From: Canna indica
Taxonomy: Eukaryota; Streptophyta; Magnoliopsida; Zingiberales; Cannaceae
NCBI GenBank assembly: GCA_034359265.1
Contig: CP136893.1
Coordinates: forward strand, 44,341,501-44,405,500
Length of the DNA: 64,000 nt
Direction of reading: 5' to 3'
Below are positions 58,307 through 64,000 of the stretch, one piece after another. The notes below the pieces were generated by a model, which was given only the letters and a program-made list of their open reading frames with translations, searched no databases and had not been told where the DNA came from. The position numbers and the translations under genes were made by a program. The stretch's first letter is position 1. Each line of letters starts with the position of its first letter.

Positions 58307-58724
58307 ATGGAATGCCCTCCCAAATAATATGTCAAATGATTGTGGATCACATTAATTAAAATTCATAAATATTAAAATTTTAATTATTTTAATGCACCCC
58401 ACTAATTGAAATTATAATTGTCACGTGTTAAAGTACGTTGCCTACTAAATTGTATAAATACGTGGTTCCTAAAACCACTCCAATATAGAAATAAATAACA
58501 ATCACTTTTGACTTTTGAAACTTCATGACATGCATAATGAAATTTTGAGGTAAATAACAGTCACTTTTTTAATTTTACTATTCGTTTCATATTCTTCATG
58601 TTTTAGTTTTGAGTATTAAAATTTTAATTATTTAATGCACCGTACTAATTAAAATAGTAATGTACGATACTTATTGTAATTGTAATAAATTAATTAATTA
58701 TCACGTTAAATAAGTCTTTCTAAT
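58307..58724. other. AT-rich spacer
   Basis: No gene. TATTAAAATTTTAATTATTT and TGCACC(C/G)(C/T)ACTAATT recur at 58369-58405 and 58614-58652, a local duplication. Confidence 0.45.
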
Positions 58725-59209
58725 TCACCTCACTAAAAAATTATATGGTTTGTAGAAATTTTACGTTCTACCCGTATTTTTAAATTTCGCCTATAAATGC
58801 ACAATCTTTACTTCCGTTTATGTCATCTATCAAATTATCACGCGCCGTCTCAACTTAGCTGACGTAGAGATAAACGACACTTGCTTGACCTGACGGCATC
58901 ATAAGTGGTCTGCCACGTACAACTAAAATAACGGGCTCCAAGTAAATGAAGTAGGGATGAAATTCTAAGACTTTGGGCCCAGCGGGTGAAGAAGAAGTAT
59001 ATCATTTTCGGTGGCCCCACAGCCCGTACACGGTGAAGTCTTCTCTCTAGTACCGCCCGAGCTGCCACCTTCGCCGGCTGCGGTACGCTTCTGCTTCCTC
59101 TTCTCTCCGTTTACAAAAAAGCGGCGTCCACACACTCGTCACACAGAGCCATCTTCTCCCTCATCGCACCGCCGGTCGCCGTTAAGCTCCGCGAGACTCT
59201 ATGGTATAC

Positions 59210-59755
59210 GCTCATGGCTCCGATCGAGCTGAAGATCTACGACCAGTGGATGTCGGGCGGGCAGCGAAGGCTGTCGAAGGTGGCGAATCCTTCAAACCAT
59301 GGAACATAAGATCGGACGAGATTGGTGGTTGCTGCTCGAAAGAATACTTCGAAACCCCCGAAACCCCCAACGAAGGTGGGGCAAGTAAAGTCGAAGCTGT
59401 TAGAGGGGAAGAAGGGCTCAACTTATCCTGCAGATTCGTGACTTCCGTCGGCATCTCTTAATGCCGTTACAACTTTAAGGAGGTACGAAATGCTTCTGCG
59501 ATCAAACTTTTCGCTTAATGCTTCCTACTTCTCCGATGCTTCCATGGACTCATTCTGCAGCGGGGCGTCTACCGGGAGGATCGGGAGTTCGAGCTTCATG
59601 AGGCGGCCAAGGAGAAGCGTTACGAAGCCAGACAAGATCAGCGTGAAACTAGAAATGATAGTTCCTGATAATACTACAGTGATACTACCTGAGTTCTTGG
59701 ATGGAAAGGGGAGGTGCGCCTGGGTGACTCCAAATACTAGTGCATTCCCTATCTC
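59210..59755 (+). pseudogene. Captured DNA-3-methyladenine glycosylase I (TAG-type) N-terminal fragment
   Basis: These base-excision enzymes remove 3-methyladenine from DNA. From 59490 the frame reads LLRSNFSLNASYFSDASMDSFCSGASTGRI, and 59707-59735 encodes GKGRCAWVTPNT. Plant TAG proteins have SLNASCSSDASTDSF..RASTGR followed at a distance by KKRCAWVTPNTDP, where the helix-hairpin-helix enzyme domain starts. Here the sequence stops matching right after NT, so only the N-terminal segment was captured and the catalytic domain is absent. Upstream, MAPIELKIYDQWMSGGQRRL near 59214 may come from another exon or gene. Frame breaks occur at 59310 and 59460. Confidence 0.75.
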
Positions 59756-59759
59756 CAAT

Positions 59760-60099
59760 GAATCTCATTCTCCTCACACTTGTTCTCAACTGGAATATAT
59801 GTCGCGGTGAAAGGTAAGGGCAAGGAATCAAACACCATGTAAGCATTTGGAGAGGCGACGGCTCTCCTACTCATTCTTGCATAGCGGTGTCGTTGTTGGG
59901 GGCGGTGGAGTTGAGGCAGCCACGGCGGAGGTGAAGGTGTAGGAGAAGGAGAGAAAAATAGGTGGGGTCATTGGGAGAAAAGAAGAAGAAGAAGAGAGAG
60001 AAAAAGATAGGGTCATGTAGGAGAAAGAAGTGAAGAGAGAAAAAAAATATGGGGCCATCAATCACGTACAACGTCGACAAGCCAAACAAACGTCGTTTA
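59760..60099. other. Pack-MULE interior after the captured fragment
   Basis: Purine-rich (GAGAGAAAAA blocks at 59940-60050). No gene recognised. Confidence 0.45.
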
Positions 60100-60248
60100 T
60101 CTTCACGTCAGCTAAGTTGAGACGACGCGTGACGATTTGGTAGTTGTCATAAACGAAAGTAAATGTTGTGCATTTACAGGCGAAATTTGAAAACGCAGGT
60201 AAAACGTAAAATTTTTACAAACCTTATGACTTTTTTATCTATTATCGC

Positions 60249-61110
60249 TTGATTTTATCTCTTATTTGTTTTTATCCACGATTTTATATAATAATTAAGA
60301 TTTATATTTCATAATTTAAACGAATTCATAATAGATTAAGTTTTTTTACTATTTTTTAAAAATTCTTTTTACTTTTCAAATATTTTTTAGTTAAATAAAA
60401 TAATATTGCGCCGGTAGAGTTTGTTCAATGCTATTTTTTTCTAAAAATATGTAATTTTAATATTTTTTATTTTAAAAAACAATTACAAGTACACTCATAT
60501 ATGATAATTATTTTCATATATAATAATTATAGCCAATTATTTATTTCATAATCCACTCAAATTATAATTTTTGATTACTTTATTCATTAATATTAAGTAA
60601 ACACTTTCTATTTATATATTGGACTAATTGATTTCTATTTCACCATTTATTAATCTATTGAAGTGAACTTTGTTATCTTAAAAATATGAATATTAATGTT
60701 GGTTCCATATTTACATCTTTAGTATTTTACTCTTTTATTATTTAAATTTAACTATATATATCTTTTTGATGGTAATATATTATAGACATATCGAATAATC
60801 GTTGAAAATAATTTTTAATTATAAATTTTTTATATTAGCTTCGTAATTTTTAAATATCAATTTTTGATTATTTTAAAGAAAATTTATATAATTTAAATTT
60901 TCATATTTAATTTAATTATTTACATATATAAAATTTAATTTAATTTTTATTTTTTTGACATTTTATTTTATTTTATTTTATATATTATATAAAACGCATC
61001 TTCATGTGGACATGTGTTGCTTCTACTTGAAACTGTATTCCATCCAAAATAATTTTCATATCTAATTTATTAATTAAATTAATTTTTAATATTATTAAAA
61101 TTGAAAATAA
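60249..61110. other. AT-rich spacer
   Basis: Nothing recognisable as a gene, repeat or terminus; joins abruptly to the Tekay pol fragment at about 61118. Confidence 0.45.
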
Positions 61111-62972
61111 TTAATTTCAGTGTGACTAAAGTCCGCAGTTTCTTGGGGTTAGCAAGGTATTACAGAAAGTTAGTAGAAAATTTCTCAAAAATTGCAGCTC
61201 CTTTGACTCGATTAACCCAGAAAAATGTCAAATTTGAGTGGGACGAGAAGTGTGAGGAGAGCTTCCTGAAGCTCAAAGAATGCCTGACGTCAGCACCAAT
61301 TCTGGCTCGGGGGGATTTGTGGTATATTGTGATGCCTCTCGGGTTGGCCTGGGTTGTGTTCTGATGCAGTATGATAGGGTGATCGCCTATGTGTCTCGTT
61401 AGTTGAAAGTGCATGAAAAGAATTACCCAGCTCATGATTTGGAACTGGCGGCGGTAGTGTTTGCTCTCAAGCTATGGCGCCACTACTTGTACGGTGAGGC
61501 TTGTGAGATTTATACTGACCACAAAAGCTTCCAGTACTTACTCACCCAGAAGGAGTTCAATTTAAGGCAGAGAAGATGGCTCGAACTTCTGAAAGATTAT
61601 GATTGTATCATCTTGTACCACCCCGGGAAGGCCAATTTGGTGGCAGACGCGCTGAGCAGGGAGTCCATGGGCAGCTTGGCCCATTTGGCAACTGAGAGAA
61701 GGTCGTTAGCGCAAGACTTGATACTATGCTTGGATAGGGGAGCAGTTTTAGCAATGGCAGCATCGGGTGCCCTAGTGGCGCACCTACGGGTACAATCCAC
61801 ACTGGTGGATATGTTGTGTACCGCACAGGGAGAGGACGTCTTCTGTGCCCTGACGAAGGACTTAGTGCAGAGAGGTGATGCAGAGAATGGGTTCAGGTTG
61901 GACTCAGAGGGTGTACTGAGGTTCAGAGATCGAATCGTTGTGCCTGATATGGCAAAAGTGTGCAGGCAGGTCCTGGAGCTGAGTCATCGTTCCACTTATA
62001 CAATGCATCCGGGAGCCACCAAAATGTACCAAGACTTAAGGCAGCATTATTGGTGGAAGGGCATGAAAAGGGAGGTTGCAGAATTCGTATCCAAGTGTTT
62101 GGTCTGCCAGCAAGTAAAGGCCGAACATCGAAAGCCCGCGGGGCTGTTGCAAAAACCTAGAGGTTCCCGAGTGGAAGTGGGAGAAGATCACCATAGATCT
62201 AGTGACAGGGCTGCCTAAGTCAAGAGGTGGATTTGATTCTATATAGGTGGTGGTTGACAGATTGACAAAGATCGCCCATTTCATACCCGTTAAGACAACC
62301 TTTTCTGCAGAGCAGTACGCCAGACTATTCTTTGAAGGATTGTGGCATACCATGGTACCCCAGTGATGATCATATCAGATCGTAGTATCCAGTTCACAGC
62401 CCGATTCTGGTGGTCCTTCCAGGAAGCCTTGGGTACTCAGGTGCGCTTCAGCACAGCTTTCCATTTGCAGACGGACGGACAGTCTGAGAGGACCCTCCAA
62501 ACCTTGGAAGATATGCTGAGAGCATGCGTTCCAGATATGACCGACGGTTGGGAGAAACACCTACCATTGATCGAGTTCACCTACAATAATAGATATCACA
62601 GTAGCATTGGCATGGCTCCTTTCGAGGCCTTGTTTGGGCGGCGGTGTAGGTCTCCAGTGGGATGGTTTGAGGCCGGAGAATCACTCATGGTGGGTCCTGA
62701 TCTGATTGAGGAAATGGTAGAGAAGGTGAAAATTATAAAGGAAAGATTGTTGGTGGCTCAGAGTCGTCAGAAAATGTATGCTGACAAGAAGGCCAGGGAG
62801 CTGGAGTTTATAGAAGGCAACCTGGTGTTTCTGAAAGTCTCCCCCACAAAGGGGGTAGTTCGGTTTGGGAAGAAAGGATAGCTGAGCCGAAGGTTTGTTG
62901 GGCCTTTCCCCATCCTCCAGCGGGGGGTGCCGTAGCTTATGAGTTGGCCTTGCCTCCTAGCATGAGCAGAGT
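61111..62972 (+). pseudogene. Tekay-type pol fragment: RT end, RNase H, integrase (5'-truncated)
   Basis: Close relative of the minus-strand element but on the plus strand. It opens mid-RT with SFLGLARYYRKLVENFSKIAAPL, has a deletion at SAPILA-R before YCDASRVGLGCVL (frame change near 61305-61330), then RNase H ([44 protein letters not shown]). Integrase follows: [38 protein letters not shown], a frameshift at KPRG, VVDRLTKIAHFIPV, DRSIQFTARFW and FHLQTDGQSERTLQTLEDML, then RQKMYADKK. It ends within ELALPPSMSRV where an LTR interrupts it. No gag or 5' LTR precedes it. Confidence 0.9.
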
Positions 62973-64000
62973 TGTCACGCCCTAACTCAGGGTACGCGTG
63001 ACCGGCCAGGGTATGTGTCGGTACCCTGAAGCCTACCCTATGCACTGACCAACAACTCATAAAATACAACCAGACTGACATGGAAATATAAGCAAATGCA
63101 ACAATACCAACTTTATTAATTGTTTGAAAACAGTTTAACCAAACCAAGTTCGAAAACAACACATGTTTTGAAATAAACATCCAAAGGTCTTCAAAGGAAT
63201 ATCTCAATGTTTACAGAGCAACACAGTGCATACGCTCAACTCTACTCAAACATGACTATGACTAAGAAACTGCTAGCTACGAGATCTGCACCCACGTCTG
63301 CCCTCCTGCACGCCAGGCCACCAAGTTGTACCTCACTGGTCGGGCTCTGCAAAACAACAATAAATAAACCGTGAGTTCATGAGGAACTCGGTGAGGGGTT
63401 CTTTTGAACCTCCACTTAAAACCTCGGCAAGATAACATATATAAGGAATTAATATAAGATCACACCACAGAAGTTAATCAGTTGCCAGAAGAATGGATGA
63501 GCCGGCCTCTCGGGCCCTTATCCATTTCACTAGCTCGGCCACTAATGGCCTAAAATACATATGGAAGGTTCGATTCTTCCCTCTACGTAACCAGGCCGAT
63601 CGGCCTACCAAAAACTAGTCCCTAAGGGCATCCCAATTATGAACTTTCATGATTCAGATCTGTTGACTAGGATGGCCACTAGCCTCAGGAATCCTCCGGG
63701 TTAGGGATAGCTAGTCCCACCCAACTCGGGTCTACCGTCAGTGTGGCCCACTGACGAAATCTCAAGACCCTCCGCCACTCGGGTCTAACACCTAGTGGGC
63801 CCGCTCGTGCAATCTCAAGACCCTATCAACCGTTGAGTCGTGTCGTAGCCATTCGACCAATGACACTCCTCAGTAGACCATCTCAACCACAACCAGAACT
63901 AGGTTGTGCAAGTTTTCCTGTGTTTTTCTTTTCGGGCGTTGCCCATGTCCGACCCTTCCCCTCGGGTCACACTACTAGGATATTGACATCCGCTAACTAT
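62973..64000 (-). mobile_element. LTR of Tekay type inserted in the pol fragment, minus orientation (runs off the window)
   Basis: Starts TGTCACGCCCTAACTCAGGG at 62973, the complement of a Tekay LTR end, then follows the order of 42373: CCTGAAGCCTACCC, ACAACAATAAATAAACCGTGAG, GGAACTCGGTGAG, GACTAGGATGGCCACTAGCC, GGGTTAGGGATAGCTAG. It breaks the pol frame after AGCAGAGT, so AGAGT (62968-62972) is the probable target copy. Its direction is opposite to the pol it interrupts, so it is not that element's own 3' LTR. Confidence 0.85.

Larger units (their letters stand above)
58725..60248. mobile_element. Pack-MULE carrying a DNA-3-methyladenine glycosylase I fragment
   Basis: Inverted copies at about 58725-58860 and 60100-60248 share GGTTTGTA.AAATTTTACG, AAATTTCGCCT.TAAATGCACAA, CGTTTATG and GTCTCAACTTAGCTGACG. 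The outer right end reads GCGATAATAGAT on the minus strand. The same repeat occurs at 3100-3254, so a family of such elements exists here. Between the repeats lie the 5' exons of a cellular gene. No exact 9-bp target duplication could be read. Confidence 0.85.

Overview
The window is nuclear DNA from a flowering plant; I cannot name the species. Evidence: a spliced plant-type ribosomal protein gene, Ty3/gypsy chromoviruses with chromodomains, Ty1/copia remnants, a CACTA element with TNP2 transposase, hAT, PIF/Harbinger and Mutator-like elements, and pieces of plant-specific genes (CASP-like, WEB-family, galactan synthase). Only one cellular gene looks intact. Nearly everything else is transposon, usually nested, and much of it carries fragments of cellular genes.

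Layout. 1-1295: LTR on the minus strand, cut by the window edge. 1879-2363: small CACTA-like element. About 2370-3254: one end of a Mutator-like element. 3255-6120: 3' end and LTR of a SIRE/Maximus-like copia element. 6540-6960: Tat-like LTR fragment. 7964-13214: complete but decayed 5.25-kb Ty3/gypsy element (minus). 13473-16855: intact RPL10A/uL1 gene (minus), with a five-base coding exon and a GC-AG intron. 18332-18841: Tourist-like MITE. 18989-32267: 13.3-kb CACTA transposon with exact 13-bp ends and a 3-bp TTT duplication. It encodes TNP2 (one internal stop) and a TNPA-like first exon, and holds pieces of RFC (clamp loader), CASPL2, a WEB-family coiled-coil gene, a LINE endonuclease and a copia integrase. 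33089-34966: Harbinger-like element with a possible DUF632-type fragment. About 35240-39050: Pack-MULE with a galactan synthase (GT92) fragment, split by a 2.2-kb LTR. 39119-40726: another LTR. 42373-58301: a large Tekay/Del-like chromovirus (minus) with a perfect CACGT duplication, interrupted by an LTR in an LTR, a solo LTR in the integrase, a hAT MITE and a Harbinger MITE. About 58725-60248: a second Pack-MULE, carrying a DNA-3-methyladenine glycosylase I fragment. 61111-62972: 5'-truncated Tekay-type pol (plus), cut by an oppositely oriented LTR that runs off the window.

Working picture. RPL10A survives as a small island, with site II promoter boxes upstream and a gypsy LTR starting 258 bp beyond its stop codon. 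Three, perhaps five, DNA transposons of three superfamilies hold cellular gene pieces that keep intron-exon structure, so capture was at the DNA level. The stand-out object is the CACTA element, a multi-gene capture mosaic. Within it the RFC piece is bracketed by a 38-bp direct repeat and by arrays of a palindromic GCATGCTGAG motif. Exon boundaries, target duplications and open frames were read from the sequence. Family names come from remembered protein motifs without a database search, and boundaries marked approximate are by eye.
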